DNA of 64,000 nt, from the NCBI RefSeq assembly GCF_029931775.1, contig NC_079323.1:4448119-4512118 (forward strand). The letters are read 5' to 3'. Shown here one piece after another: positions 31,748 to 44,854 of this stretch. The stretch comes from Euleptes europaea (taxonomy: Eukaryota; Chordata; Lepidosauria; Squamata; Sphaerodactylidae). Below the pieces are notes generated by a model. It was not told the DNA's origin. It saw only the letters and a program-made list of their open reading frames with translations, and made no database searches. The translations under genes and the position numbers were made by a program. The first letter of the stretch is position 1, and each line of letters begins with the position of its first letter.

Positions 31748-32174
31748 TAGGGTTGCCAGCTCAGGGTTGGGAAGTACCTGGAGATTTTGAGGGTGTGGCC
31801 TGGGGAGGGCAGGTTTTGGAGAGGGGAGGGACTTCAGAATGGCACAGTGCCATAGTGTCCACCCTCCAAAGCAGCCATTTTCTCCAGGGGAAGTGATCTC
31901 TGTAGTCTGGAGATCAGTTGAGCCAGTGTGGTGTACTTCAATGCCATAGAGTCCAATGGCCAAAGCGGCCATTTTCTCCAGGGGAACTGATCTCTATCGG
32001 CTGGAGGTCAGTTGTAATAGCAGGAGATCTCCAGCTACTACCTGGAGGTTGGCAACCCTACATTTAGTCCACCTTCCAAAACGGCCATTTTCTCCAGGTG
32101 AACTGACCTGTCTCCTGGAGATCAGTTGTAATAGCGGAACATCTCCACCTAGTACCTGGAGGTTGGCAACCCTA
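31748..32174 (-). repeat. Three MITE-A copies in a row
   Basis: 31748-31921 starts TAGGGTTGCCAGCTCAGG. 31935-32061 ends GGTTGGCAACCCTA. 32067-32173 ends GGTTGGCAACCCTA. All three have the same orientation. Confidence 0.85.
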
Positions 32175-32783
32175 TGTCTTAGGCCTGCTTGACCGAAGGC
32201 CAATGGCTGCTCTGATCTTCCAGCGGGATGCTGATGCTCACAGGTATCCTGCTGAGTCAGCTTCCACGTTTAGGGATAGAGGGAGGAGCCCGGAAAGCGA
32301 GAGAAGAAAGGAAGGCTAAGAGAATTATGGCTCAAGAAAAGCCATCAGGATAATTTGAATCACGACAGATCTCACGGCAATCCATCACCAGGCACTTGCT
32401 ATTAAAATTCGAATTGCTCACTGCGACCCTCTGCCCCTGGGGAGTGGGAAAAGAAGCCAAGAAGCTCAAGGTCACGGCGGAGAAAAGAAATCAATGCCAG
32501 AGCCTTGTCAAAGGGAGGGTTCGCAAGACGGTGTTAAGATGGGGGTGGGGGGACTCTTGGAAAGATCTGTGTGGAGCATGAGCTTCTGCCAACCCAGCCT
32601 TTAAGAAATTTAATAGATCACTTAATTCCTTTGGGGCTGGCAGAAAGAGATGAAATAAAGGAATCAGCAAGATTCCTGGCATGTGATTCTTTAGGTACAG
32701 AATTATATTAAAACACCAAGAACGTCTGTTTTGAGCACCAGGCCCCACTAGGGTCTTAAAGCCTTCCAAGTTGGACGCCATCA
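32175..32783. other. Single-copy stretch, no gene seen
   Basis: Repeat-free in MAP6 intron 1. Segments such as TTTAATAGATCACTTAATTC have the texture of conserved noncoding sequence. Not testable here. Confidence 0.3.
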
Positions 32784-33030
32784 CCACATAAGAAAAGCCC
32801 TGCTGGATCGGACCCAGGCCCATCAAGTCCAGCAGTCTGTTCACACAGCGGCCAACCAGGTGCCTCTAGGAAGCCCACAAACAAGATGAGTGCAGCAGCA
32901 TTGTCCTGCCTGTGTGTCCCACAGCACCTGATATAATAGGCATGCTCCTCTGGAGAGAATAGGTGTGCATCATGACTAGTATTCATTTTGACTAGTAGCC
33001 ATGGATAGCCCTCTCCTCCATGAACATTAC
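32784..33030 (-). repeat. LINE-tail repeat
   Basis: ACATAAGAAAAGCCCTGCTG to CCATGGATAGCCCTCTCCTC. Confidence 0.8.
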
Positions 33031-33380
33031 AACTGATCTCCAGGAGACAGGGATCGGTTCAAAAGAGTAAAAAAAAAAATTAAAGGTTGTGTGCTAGAAA
33101 AGCACCTTTCCATTAATTACATTCTTATGGTTAATGAACAAAGAAAATGCAGACCGGGAGCCTTTGAAACCTGCACTTAATGTACCTTTTGGCCTTCAGC
33201 CAGTCTGGGAGGGGGGGAACGTTCAAAGTCTGTGATTCTCCAGCGACATTGCTGAGCTGTGCATTGTGCTCGGACAGGGGCCAGAGAGGCACTCTGGAGG
33301 ATTGGCCTCCACATGATATGCACAAGACAGCACCGGCTAAACTCTGCTCTCGAGCTCCTGCGTCGAACTACAGTTCATAG
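33031..33380. other. Single-copy stretch, no gene seen
   Basis: Contains TTCCATTAATTACATTCTTA, a possible homeodomain site cluster. No gene. Confidence 0.3.
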
Positions 33381-33384
33381 TATA

Positions 33385-33690
33385 ACAGAATCACAGAGTT
33401 GGAAGGGACCAACAGGGCCATCTAGTCTAACCCCCTGCACAATGCAGGAAATTCCAAACTACCCCCCACACCCCCAGTGATCCCTACTCCATGCTCAGAA
33501 GATGGCCAAGGTGCCCTCCCTCTCATGATCTGCCTAAAGTCATAGAATCAGCATTGCTGACAGATGGCCATTTAGCCTCTGCTTCAAAACCTCCAGGGAA
33601 GGAGAGCTCACCACCTCCTGAGGAAGCCTGTTCCACTGAGGAACCGCTCAAACTGTTGGATGCTCCGGTCCAATCTGTTTTGGTGAACAG
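33385..33690 (-). mobile_element. CR1 LINE 3' end
   Basis: ACAGAGTTGGAAGGGACC, ATCTAGTCTAACCCCCTGC and CTCCAGGGAAGGAGAGCTCA mark the CR1 3' UTR and last codons on the minus strand. Confidence 0.88.
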
Positions 33691-33769
33691 CGCAAAGTAC
33701 ATGTGGTCATCATCTTGCACGAACTGGGCAACACAAGGACTTTCCATGCAAGTACAGTTTCCATATCAC

Positions 33770-34105
33770 ATCACCACATCCAGGGGCAGGGAGTTCCACA
33801 GTTTAACAATGCATTGTGCGAAGAAATAGTTCCTTTTATCTGTTCTGAATCTCTCACCCTCCAGCTTCAGCAGATGACCCCACGTTCTGGTATTATGAGA
33901 GGGAGAAAAGCTTCTTCTCCCTGTCCACTCTCCCCATACCATGCATAATTTTATAGACCTCTATCATGTCTCCCCCTCACGGTCTTCTTTCCAAGCTAAA
34001 CAGCCCTAAGCGTTTGAACCGCTCTTGATAGGTCAGTTGCTCTGGTCCCCTGATCATTTTGGTTGCTCTTTTCTGCACCTTCTCAAGCTCTGCAAGATCT
34101 CCAGG
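33770..34105 (-). mobile_element. Second LINE 3' end, CR1-like subfamily
   Basis: GGCAGGGAGTTCCACAGTTT, TCTATCATGTCTCCCCCTCA and TTTTCTGCACCTTCTC. The minus-strand frame at 33977-34249 has TYQERFKRLGLFSLERRP, the CR1 ORF2 end region. A different subfamily from the 33.4-kb copy. Confidence 0.8.
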
Positions 34106-34599
34106 CCCCGCCTGGCAGTTGGTAACCTTAGTTGGATCAGATAAAACAGAAATGTCCTTCTTGGATTTTGAGACTGGCAGAGGTGGAGAGGAGGAGGATA
34201 CCTTTGACAAAGATTTAGTTGGAGCGGTAAGTATTAAATCATGGTACATAATAGCTCTATTTCAGAAAGCACTTTTATTAGCCTGCGTTAATTACTGTCT
34301 GGCATTGCTCTGATTCCAGGTTATCCAAAGAGGTCTCGGATTCCTGAAAGGCTGAGAGAAGAGTGAAGGAGTTTATCTGGAGATTAGCCAGAGAAAGGTC
34401 TTAAGGAGGGAAAGCGAACTTCACTTGGGCATTCAAGAGGTAAAGACTTGGACTCCGGATGTCAGAGCGACACGGTCCTGCTACAGAAGGCCAAAAGTTT
34501 ATAAACACTTCTGTAATCATTGCAAAATTTTGACACGTCTGTGATTTGGCAAAAGCAGTCATATGAACATACAAAGCTGCCTTAAATGGGCTCAGACCA

Positions 34600-34845
34600 T
34601 TGAACACACATGAACACATGATACTGCCTTATACTGAATATATACCTTATATATGCCTTATACTGCCCTTGGTCCATCAAAGTCAATATTGTCTACTCAA
34701 ACCGGCAGCAGCTCTCCAAGGTCTCAGGCTGAGGTCCTTCACCATCACCCATTGGCCTAGTCTCTTTAACTGGAGATGCCGGGCATTGAACCTGGGACCT
34801 TCTGCATGCCGAGCAGATGCTCTGCTAATGAGACAAGACCCCTCT
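34600..34845 (-). repeat. SINE-A copy
   Basis: ATGAACACATGATACTGCCT to the head complement GCAGATGCTCTGCTAATGAG. Confidence 0.88.
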
Positions 34846-34894
34846 GCTCATCCACAGGGAAGTTGAAAGCCAAACTATTATAGCTGGAGCACAC

Positions 34895-35490
34895 TTCCTG
34901 AATTAAAGAGCAGAGGACTCTAATCTGGAGTAAAGGTAAAGGTGCAAGCACCGGGTCATTCCTGACCTATGGGGTGACGTCACATCCCAACGTTTACAAG
35001 GCAGACTTTGTTTACGGGGTGGTTTGCCAGTGCCTTCCCCAGTCATCTTCCCCTTACCCCCGCAAGCTGGGTATTCATTTTACCAGCCTCAGAAGGATTG
35101 AAGGCTAAGTCAACCTTGAGGCAGCTACCTGAAACCAACTTCCGTCGCGATCGAACTCAGGTTGTGGACAGAGCTTGGACTGCAGTACTGCAGCTTACCA
35201 CTCTGCACCACGGGGTTCTGTAATCTGGAGAACCAGGTTTAATTCTCCACTCCTCCACATGAGCGGCAGACTCTAATCTAGTGAACCACGTTGGTTTCCC
35301 CATTCCTCCACAGGAAGCCTGCTGGGTGACCTTGGGCCAGTCACAGTTCTCTCCAGACTCTCTCAGCTCCACCTACCTCACAAGGTGTCTGTTGTGGGGA
35401 GAGGAGAGGAAGGTGTTTGTAAGCTGGTTTGAGACTTCTTAAAAGGTAGAGAAAACTGGGGTATAAAAACCAACCTTCTTCTTCTAAAAG
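34895..35490 (+). repeat. SINE-B split by a Sauria SINE
   Basis: TAATCTGGAG at 34921-34930 is repeated at 35221-35230, where the SINE-B resumes and runs to ACCAACCTTCTTCTTCT. This shows that the Sauria element landed in an existing SINE-B. Confidence 0.9.
34931..35220 (-). mobile_element. Sauria SINE inserted in a SINE-B
   Basis: 290 bp. The complement has GCAGTACTGCAGTCCAAGC, GATCGCGACGGAAGTTGG, and the tail GGTCAGGAATGACCCGGTGC followed by ACCTTTACC. Sauria SINEs are tRNA-headed squamate elements with a BovB-like 3' tail, moved by BovB. Confidence 0.92.
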
Positions 35491-35660
35491 TCAGAGAGGT
35501 TCTCTTTCCTATAAGGGTCCCAGTCTGACACTTCAACCAGTACTCCACAGTGGCTTTTCCTGTGGATATTGACTCTTTAATTTGACTTTGTGGTTAGAGT
35601 TGCAAACCAAAGCATTTAGGTAGCCTAATCCTAAGCACATTTACTTAGAAGTAAGTCACA

Positions 35661-35951
35661 GTGGCGCAGAGTAGTAAGCTGCAGTACTGCAGTCAAAAGC
35701 TCTGCTCACAACCTGAGTTTGATCCTGATGGAAGTCGGTTTCAGGTAGCCGACTCAAGATTGACTCAGCCTTCCATCCTTCCGAGGTTGGTAAAATGAGT
35801 ACCCAGCTTGCTGGGGGGTAAAGTGTAGATGACTGGAGAAGGCAATGGCAAACCACCTCGTAAACATAGTCTGCCTAGTAAATGTCGGGATGTGATGTCA
35901 CCCCATGGGTCAGGAATGACCCGGTGCTTGCACAGGGGACTACCTTTACCT
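35661..35951 (+). mobile_element. Sauria SINE
   Basis: AGTAGTAAGCTGCAGTACTG to GGGACTACCTTTACCTTT. TAAGTCAC and TAAGTCAT at the ends look like an 8-bp target duplication. Confidence 0.92.
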
Positions 35952-36329
35952 TTAAGTCATAGTGAACTGAACAAGGCTTATTCTCTAGGAGATATGTGGA
36001 TGTGTGTAGCTTGACTTGGAAATAAGCTCCACTGAAGCCAACTGGGATTCCTTCCACATTTATCTGCTGATTTCTTTACGGCATGTGAGTTGCATGGCCT
36101 TTTACCACCCTTGCAGACATATTGCATCAGGGCTCAAACCCCTAGTGCCTCCGAAGGGATCACACAAATAAGTGTGCATTTAGGATTGGGATGCGAGTTT
36201 CCAAATAAGCTCTAACACCGGTTCCTCAGTATAGAAACATATCACCCCCTCCTCCTGGAAAAACATGTTTTGGTGAGCATCACTTCTGAGAAAGAGATCT
36301 TTGTAACTTCTGAGGTTGCCTACCATAGA

Positions 36330-36575
36330 AACACCAAAACATAGAGCTGGAAGGGGCCTCAAGGGTCATCTAGTCCAACCCCCTTCACAACTCAAGAAAT
36401 TCACAACCCCCCCCACACACACACACAGTGACCCCTGCTCTATGCCCAGAGGAACGCAAAAAAACTCCAGGATCCCTGGGCCAATCTGGCCTGGAGGAAA
36501 ATTCCTTCCTGACCCCAAAGTGGCGATCGGCATTACCCTGGGCATGTAAGAAAGAGCCACGAGAACCAAGCACTG
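36330..36575 (-). mobile_element. CR1 LINE 3' UTR fragment
   Basis: CATAGAGCTGGAAGGGGCCT, ATCTAGTCCAACCCCCTTC and GGCCTGGAGGAAAATTCC. Confidence 0.85.
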
Positions 36576-36804
36576 CACAACAACACCTTTTCTGGTGCCC
36601 GCCAAGTGTTTTTAGGGTGTGGGTGGGGCAAGGCCAGGTAGTACCTGATTTAAAGTACTGTGTTAAGATTGAAGTTCTGCTTCAGTTCTGTGTTTAGATT
36701 TCTGGTTGGTTCTACAACCCCGATCCTATTGTATTGTTTATTGAATCCCCCACCCTGTCGATTGTATTGACTCACTCTGAGCCATCCGCCTTGAGTCCAA
36801 ATGA

Positions 36805-36905
36805 CAGGAAGGAAGGAAGGAAGGAAGGAAGGAAGGAAGGAAGGAAGGAAGGAAGGAAGGAAGGAAGGAAGGAAGGAAGGAAGGAAGGAAGGAAGGAAGG
36901 AAGGA
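36805..36905 (+). repeat. (AAGG)n microsatellite, ~100 bp
   Basis: About 25 uninterrupted units. The open frames on both strands here are artefacts of the repeat. Confidence 0.97.
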
Positions 36906-37046
36906 ATGTCTCTTAACTTCCAGGCTCCCCCCAGTTCATGATATACAGTTCCCTTGGATGTCCACTCCCTTGGCAAAATGTGAAATTCAGCACAATCCAC
37001 AACTGCTGCCTATTTGGTCTTTCTGTCCTCTTGGTTCACAACATGT

Positions 37047-37245
37047 AGGGTTGCCAACCTCCAGGTGGTGGCTGGAGATCTCCCACAACTGATCTCCAGG
37101 TGACAGAAATCAATTCCCCTGGAAAAAAATGGGCCCTTTGGCCATTGGACTCTATGGCATTGAAGTCCCTCCCTTCTCCAAACCCCGCCCTCAGGCCCCA
37201 CCCCCAAAATCCCCAGGTATTTCCCAACCCAGAGCTGGCAACCCT
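37047..37245 (+). repeat. MITE-A, full length
   Basis: TAGGGTTGCCAACCTCCAGG to GAGCTGGCAACCCTAT. Confidence 0.92.
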
Positions 37246-37298
37246 ATCTTTCTGCCCACTTGGTTCACAATCTCTAGGGTTGTCAACCTCCGGGTGGT

Positions 37299-37674
37299 GC
37301 TATAAAAATATATCAGTATGCAGGCTCAAGATAAATCCTCTCTACCATCCTGAGGATTTATCTTGAGCCTGCGTGCTGATATATTTTTATAGCATTGTTG
37401 TTTTCAGCATGTGTGTGTGTAAAGTGCCTTCAAGTCGCCGCCGACTTATGGCAACCCCTTTTGGGGCTTTCATGGCAAGAGACTAACAGAGGTGGTTTGC
37501 CAGTGCCTTCCTCTGCACAGCAACCCTGGTATTCTTTGATGGTCTCCCATCCAAATACTAACCAGGGCTGACTCTGCTTAGCTTCTGAGATCTTACGAGA
37601 TCAGGCTAGCCTGGGCCGTCCAGGTCAGGGCTGTTTTCAGCATAGGGTTATTTATATTGTTGTTATTGCTTGTT
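37299..37674. mobile_element. Palindromic insertion carrying a later SINE
   Basis: 37299-37394 is an inverted repeat with 43-bp arms (GCTATAAAAATATATCAG, GCAGGCTCAAGATAAATCC) around a loop of about 11 bases. It shares ATATATCARCACGCAG with the insert at 61.5 kb. A 5S-type SINE lies inside it at 37411-37631. Without that SINE the insert is about 155 bp. Confidence 0.85.
37411..37631 (-). mobile_element. 5S rRNA-derived SINE
   Basis: The complement shows GATCTCAGAAGCTAAGCAG and TATTTGGATGGGAGACCATC, the 5S internal promoter region. The 3' tail (AAGTGCCTTCAAGTCGCC next to a GT run) matches the BovB tail. TGTTTTCAGCAT flanks it on both sides (37399-37410, 37632-37643). Confidence 0.92.
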
Positions 37675-37885
37675 TCAACCTCCAGGTGGTGGCTGGAGAT
37701 CTCCCGCTATTACAACTGATCTCCAGGCGACAGAGTTCAGTTCCCCTGGAGAAAATGGCCACTTTTGGCAATTGGACTCTATAGCATTATACTCCACTGA
37801 AGTCCCTCCCCTCCCTAAACTCCGCCCTCCTCAGGCTCCACTCCCCAAATCTCCAGGTTTTTCCCTTCCAACTCTATGATTCTAC

Positions 37886-38040
37886 GTTGAGTCAGACCCT
37901 TGGTCCACCAAAGTCAGTAATGTCTACTCTAACTGGCATCGAATCGCCAGGGTCTTTATGGAGAAGGGTCTTTCCCATCCTTCTGCTGCCGAGGACTGGA
38001 AATGAAGCCTTCTGTATTTACTGTTTACCGTTACAAGGAG
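37886..38040 (-). repeat. SINE-A fragment, diverged
   Basis: GAGTCAGACCCTTGGTCCAC to CCGAGGACTGGAAATGAAGC. Confidence 0.75.
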
Positions 38041-38364
38041 CTACGGCCCTTCCCCAGTTTAATAGTCAGACAAATCTAACCAAATAGTTGAATGAATCTA
38101 ACCTCTAGCAGTTGGCTGACACAGAGGATGACTCAACACTTGCTTCTGTTTTATTTAATCAAAGACTTCCTGTTTTCCTTTTGATGTTCAACAGATGTTT
38201 ATAGGCAGAAATGTACTCCCGGTTAGGATTTTTAAGCACTGATAAAATGCTAGATTCATCCATGGTTTTGACATACGTTTCTTGGTGGGATGGGGATCCC
38301 CATCTAAGTTAGAGATGGAGCCCCAGGAATCTGGGAGGCGTATTGCATCGTTGCCCTGACCTGG

Positions 38365-38560
38365 ATGGGCCGGGCTGGCCTGATCTGGTCAGATCTCAGA
38401 AGCTAAGCAGGATCAACCACGGTTAGCACTTGGATGGGAGACCGCCTATGAATCCCACGGTTGCTACACAGAGGTAGTCCATGGCAAACTACCTCTGTTG
38501 AAAACCCTACAGGGTCACCATAAGTCAGATGTGACTTGACACCATTTTCATCATCATGGC
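38365..38560 (+). mobile_element. 5S rRNA-derived SINE
   Basis: TCAGATCTCAGAAGCTAAGC and CACTTGGATGGGAGACCGCC, then ACAGGGTCACCATAAGTCAG. It is not a 5S gene: the 5S 5' part is degenerate and a SINE tail follows. Confidence 0.9.
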
Positions 38561-39433
38561 ATCCCAACTAATGACTGTAGAATGCCAGAACATAACAGTT
38601 GCTTAGCTAAACCCCTTGCATTGAAGTAGAAAGGGTCTTCCACATACAGGAACAGTGGTGGTTTAACAAAGCTCTGGGATGCTACCTGAGCTTGCTACCC
38701 CCTGGTTGCACTGCATTCTGGTTATTACCCTCTAGTAGTATGACCATCTTCACTGCCCACCCCTTGCTGCCCCCTATCTTCCCTATCCTCACCTAGGGGC
38801 AGTTAGCATACCTTTCCTTCTCATCCTCCAGGTGTCTTTAAAGATAAGGCAAACTGCACATGCTCAATAAGGCTTCCTGAACTCTGCAAAATGCTTCCTG
38901 AACCCTTGCAAAATGCAAGTTTTCAGGAAGCCCTATTGGGTACACGTGACTTGGAACATTTGTCTGTCAGGATGACTGGACAACAGGGGAAATAATGTTA
39001 GCTGCTTGAAGAAGGGGAGAAGCTAAAGTGAAATCAGAGCAGGTGTGATTGGCTGAGGGAGTGAGCAAGGTGGTGGAACGGTGTAGTCAGGAAGAATGCT
39101 CAGAAGGTTCTGTGGCTGGTTGAAAAAAACCAGGGAGGATGCACGACAAGTGCTGAGCAAGGAGAAAAGAATGAGGAGCACAGTAAGCATGTGGAACAGC
39201 AAGCAAAGGGTGCTATGGGAATTGCAAAATTGCTGGGTCAGGTTGCAGAATAGTCAATGAAGATACTGCGACAAAATTAAAGGTGTTTTTTTTTAAGTGG
39301 AGATAGGCTTTGTTGATACTACACACTTCTGTCTTACCCCATCTACAAAGAGTTCAGAGTTCATGGGTTTCGTCCCCCCCCATTCTTTTTGCTCAACAAC
39401 CCTCGGGGGGGGGGGTAGGTTAGGAGCTATTAG
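38561..39433. other. Single-copy stretch, no gene seen
   Basis: A short internal repeat (CTTCCTGAACTCTGCAAAATG, CTTCCTGAACCCTTGCAAAA) lies near 38872-38912. No coding feature. Confidence 0.4.
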
Positions 39434-40143
39434 AGTTGCCAACCTCCAGGTGGAGCCTGGAGATCCCCCAGAACTACAACTGATCTCCATAGAATCATAA
39501 AATCATAGAGCTGGAAGAGACCACCAGGGTCATCTAGTCCAACCCCCTGCACAAGGCAGGAAACTCACAACTACCTCCCCCACACACCCCCAGTGACCCC
39601 CACTCCATGCCCAGAAGATGGCCAAGGTGCCCTCCCTGCCTTGATCTGCCTAAGGTCATAGAATCAGCATTGCTGACGGCCATCTAGCCTCTGCTTCAAA
39701 ACCTCCAGGGAAGGAGCGCTCACCACCTCCTGAGGAAGCCTGTTCCACTGAGGAACCGCTCTAACTGTTAGAAAATTCTTCCTAATGTCTAAATGGAAAC
39801 TCTTTTGATTTAATTTCAACCTGTTGGTTCTGGTCCGATCTTCTGGGGCAACAGAAAACAACTCAGCACCCTCCTCTCTATGACAGCCCTTCAAGGACTT
39901 GAAGATGGTTATCATATCACCTCTCAGTATTCTCCTATCCAGGCTAAACATACCCAGCTCTTTCAACCTTTCCTCATAGGACTCTCCAGACCACAGAGAT
40001 TAGTTCCTCTGGAGAAAAGGGCTGCTTTGGAGGGTGGACTGTATGGTTTTATACCCCATTGAGGTCCCTTCCTAAACCTGTGCCCTCCCCAAGCTCCACC
40101 CCTACATATCCAGGAATTTCCCAATCCATACCTGGCAACCCTA
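39434..40143 (+). repeat. MITE-A split by a CR1 end
   Basis: Left part AGAGTTGCCAACCTCCAGG to CTGATCTCCA; right part from CTCTCCAGACCACAGAGATT to ACCTGGCAACCCTA. Confidence 0.85.
39491..39980 (-). mobile_element. CR1 LINE 3' end with ORF2 C-terminus
   Basis: The minus-strand frame 39664-39966 encodes about 100 residues of the CR1 ORF2 end (RRILRGDMITIFKSLKG, LDIRKNFLTVRAVPQWNRLP), followed by the CR1 3' UTR. It is 5'-truncated, like nearly all CR1 copies. Confidence 0.92.
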
Positions 40144-40414
40144 GGAGACAGTGACTGGTCTAAGGTCGCTTACTGTCCTAGTCCGATGCTCTAACCACTA
40201 CACCACAATGGCCAAAGTAGGATTTCCAGACCAACCAGGTACTAAGTCTAGAGTGGTCCTCTCTGATGGGCAGAACTATTTCTTCTGTGATATGAGGACT
40301 TCTAAATGAAAAGCCCCCTGTACATCTGTCATCCAGTTAAAGAAATCCAGACACTTAATAGTATGAGCGCTAACTGATCCTGTCTATGATTTCACTGGGT
40401 GATTCTCTCTACAC
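40144..40414. other. Mostly single-copy stretch
   Basis: Near 40180-40212 CTAACCACTACACCACAATG resembles a SINE head complement. Otherwise nothing recognised. Confidence 0.35.
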
Positions 40415-40628
40415 AACACCTGAACAAATGAAGCTGCCTTATGCTGAATCAGACCCTCCATCCATCAAAGCCAGTATTGTCTATTCAGACCAGCAGCGGC
40501 TCTCAAGGGTCTCAGGCAGAGGTCTTCCACATCACCTACTGGCCTAGTCCCTTTAACTGGAGAGGACAGGGATTGAACCTGGGACCTTCTGCATGCCAAG
40601 CAGATGCTCTACCAGAGCCATGGCCCCT
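40415..40628 (-). repeat. SINE-A, full length
   Basis: CACCTGAACAAATGAAGCTG to CCATGGCCCCTCCCC. Confidence 0.9.
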
Positions 40629-40814
40629 CCCCAAATTTGCATATGATGGAAAGTATAGCTATGAAGAGGGGGAGCATGCATTCTTCCTTTTTTCGAAAAA
40701 AATGTAAGAGCCCTGCTGGATCAGACCAAGGAATCCACCATCCAGGTTCCAATGGGGGACATGCCAATTCCTCTGGGCATAAGAGGGCACAGAGGCCAAC
40801 GCAGGACCACACGA

Positions 40815-41145
40815 AGCTGCCTTATATTAAAGCAACCATTGGTCCATCATGATCAGTATTGTCTGCTCAGACTGAAAGGTCTCAGGAGGATGTGTTTCAC
40901 ATCATCTACTGCCTGGTCCTTTTTACTGGAGATGCTGGGGATTGAACCTGAGACCTTCTGCATGCCAAGTAGATGTTCTACCACTGAACCATGGCCCCTC
41001 CTCATGGCTCGCCGGGGTCTCAGGCAGAGGTCTTTCACATCACTTACTGCTTGGTCCTTTTTAACTGGAAATGCCGGGGATTGAACCTGGGACCTCCTGC
41101 ATGCCAAGCAGATGCTCTTCCACTGAGTCACAGCCCCTCCCCAAG
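40815..41145 (-). repeat. SINE-A, two units
   Basis: The first ends at CCATGGCCCCTCCTC (about 41002), the second at TCACAGCCCCTCCCC. The second lacks the distal body. Confidence 0.9.
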
Positions 41146-41329
41146 GCCAAAACCTCTCAGCTGTTGTGGTGTTCAGAGAAGTGCTCCCTTTGAACATGGA
41201 GTTTCCATTTAGACATTGTGGTTAACAGCCATTGATGGGCCTGCCCTCCACAAATGATCCCCTGTGGAAACCATCTAAACTAACAGGCATCGCCGTAACC
41301 TGGGGCAAGTGAATCCTGCAGGCGAATTA

Positions 41330-41520
41330 TACATCATATGGGGTCAGGAAGCCATTTTCCTCCAGGCCAGATTGGCCAGGGATCTGTGAGGATTTTTGTT
41401 GCCATCTTCTGGGCATGGTCACTGGGGGTGTGGGGGGGTAGTGGTGAATGTCCTGCATTGTGCAGGGTGTTGGGCAGGATGACCCTGGTGGTCCCTTCCA
41501 GCTCTAGGATTCTATGACTC
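41330..41520 (+). mobile_element. CR1 3' UTR fragment
   Basis: TTTTCCTCCAGGCCAGATTG to GGCAGGATGACCCTGGTGGT. Confidence 0.85.
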
Positions 41521-41521
41521 T

Positions 41522-41583
41522 GTGAAGCTCTCCAGCACCAAGTAAGACCATGGTGAAGCTCTCCAGCACCAAGTAAGACCATG
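41522..41583 (+). repeat. 31-bp tandem duplication
   Basis: GTGAAGCTCTCCAGCACCAA occurs at 41522 and again at 41553. Confidence 0.9.
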
Positions 41584-41692
41584 GGTCCATCTAGTTCAAG
41601 TGTCCCCTCTGGCAGGTGGTGGCTGTTCAGGATCTCTACTGGAGGAAAGCCCTTCCCAGCATCAAACACTCAAAGATGCCAGGACAGAACTT

Positions 41693-41795
41693 CATAGAAC
41701 CACAGAGTTGGAAGGTACCACCAGGGTCATCTAGTCCAACCCACTCCACCATGCAGAAAATTCACAAGTACCTCCCCCACACACACAACCCCCAA
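41693..41795 (-). mobile_element. CR1 3' UTR fragment
   Basis: ATAGAACCACAGAGTTGGAA, ATCTAGTCCAACCCACTCC. Confidence 0.8.
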
Positions 41796-42006
41796 GGACC
41801 CCTACTTTTGGTACGTCAGTCCCCACTGACAAAGCTTTAGAGAAAGCTATTATCTGAGAGCTACTGGGAGACTCAGACATGCCTCTTACATTGCCCCACC
41901 CTGAACAATGTCCCACCTTAGAGGGGGACACCTCACGCAGCCTAGTGACAGGGTCCCCCTCTGAACAGGTGGCATCAAGTCCAGGGAGCCGGTTGGGGGC
42001 TTCTCA

Positions 42007-43570
<1,564 letters not shown>

Positions 43571-43636
43571 ATTAACCCCTTCCAGCCTGGCTGGGAGAGA
43601 GAGGCTGAGGCTGCCCTCCTGAGCCAGACCCTCGGC

Positions 43637-44490
43637 GAGGGGCTGCGGCTCAGTAACGCCCCAGGTTCAATCCCCCGGCCTCTCCGGTTGAAGGCGCTGG
43701 GCAGGAAGGGGATGCAAAAGACCTCTGCCTGAGACCCTGGAGAGCCATGGGGAGGGGCTGTGGCTCAGTGGTAGAGCCTCTGCTCGGCATGCAGAAGGTC
43801 CCGGGTTCAGTCCCCGGCATCTCCAATTAAAGGGACCGGGCAGGTAGGTGATGGGAAAGGCCTCTCTGCTGGAGAGCCATGGGGAGGGGCTGTGGCTCAG
43901 TGGTAGAGCCTCTGCTCGGCATGCAGAAGGTCCCAGGTTCCAATCCCCGGCATCTTCATCTAAAGGGACCAGGCAAGTAGGTGATGGGAAAGACCTTTGC
44001 CGGAGAGCCACGGAGAGGGGCCGTGGCTCAGTGGCAGAGCCTCTGCTTGGCATGCAGAAGGTCCCAGGTTCAATCCCCGGCATCTCCAGCTAAAGGGACT
44101 AGGCAAGGAGGTGTTGTGAAAGAATTCTCCCTGACACCCTGGAGAGCCATGGACGCATCTGCTTGGTATGCAGAAGGTTCCAGGTTCAATCCTCGGCATC
44201 TCCAGTTAAAGGGACTAGGCAAGTAGGTGGTGTGAAAGACATTTGCCTGGGACCCTAGAGAGCCATGGAGAGGGGCCGTGGCTCCGTGGCAGAGCCTCTG
44301 CTTGGCATGCAGAATAGTCCCAGGTTCAATCCCCGGCACCTCCAGTTAAAGGGACCAGGCAAGTAGGTGACGGGAAAGACCTCCGCCTGAGACCCTGGAG
44401 AGCTGCTGCCAGTCTGAGTGGACAATGCTGACTTTGATGGACCAAGGGTCTGATTCAGTAGAAGGCAGCTTCATGTGTTCATGTGTCCAT
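43637..44490 (+). repeat. SINE-A tandem array, about six units
   Basis: Repeated heads such as GGGGCTGTGGCTCAGTGGTA recur about every 130 bp (43754, 43886, 44017, and more diverged later). Only the last unit carries the full body to AAGGCAGCTTCATGTG. The regular spacing argues for tandem amplification rather than independent insertions. Confidence 0.88.
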
Positions 44491-44790
44491 CGAGGTCAGT
44501 CTTGGCAACTCAGACTGGCAGTCGCTCTCCAAGGTCTTGAGCGGAGGTCTTTCCCATCACCTACTGCCTGATCCTTTTTAGCTGGAGATGCCGGGGGTTG
44601 AACCTGGGACCTTCTGCATGTCAAGCAGAGGCTCTACTGCTGAGCCACCAGCCCTTTCTCCAGGGTCTCAGGGGGAAGCCTTTCACAACCCCAATCCTAG
44701 TCGTTTTTACTGGAGATGCCAGGGATTGAACCAGGGACCTTCTGCATGCCAAGCAGATGCTCTGCCACTGAGCCATGGCCTCTTGACAGT
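44490..44790 (-). repeat. SINE-A, two units, inverted to the array
   Basis: Heads in complement at about 44625-44655 and 44755-44785 (CTGCCACTGAGCCATGG). They face the plus-strand array next to them. Confidence 0.88.
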
Positions 44791-44854
44791 TTCAACCATG
44801 TGGTTGGAGCCTGCTGAGAATTCAGAAGGTGAAGAAAGCTGGCGGTGATGGTAA

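Larger units (their letters stand above)
37276..37880 (+). repeat. MITE-A interrupted by an insertion
   Basis: Left end AGGGTTGTCAACCTCCGGG, right part from 37675 to about 37870. The target TCAACCTCCRGGTGGT is present on both sides (37283-37298 and 37675-37690, one change). Confidence 0.88.

Noticed and set aside
36734-37000. Open frames over the AAGG array
   Set aside because: Repeat translation only.
38365-38560. 5S rRNA gene
   Set aside because: Only the promoter-containing part resembles 5S, and a SINE tail follows; same for 37411 and 46075.
43637-44490. CRISPR-like direct repeat array
   Set aside because: Units are tandem SINE heads of about 130 bp in a vertebrate genome.
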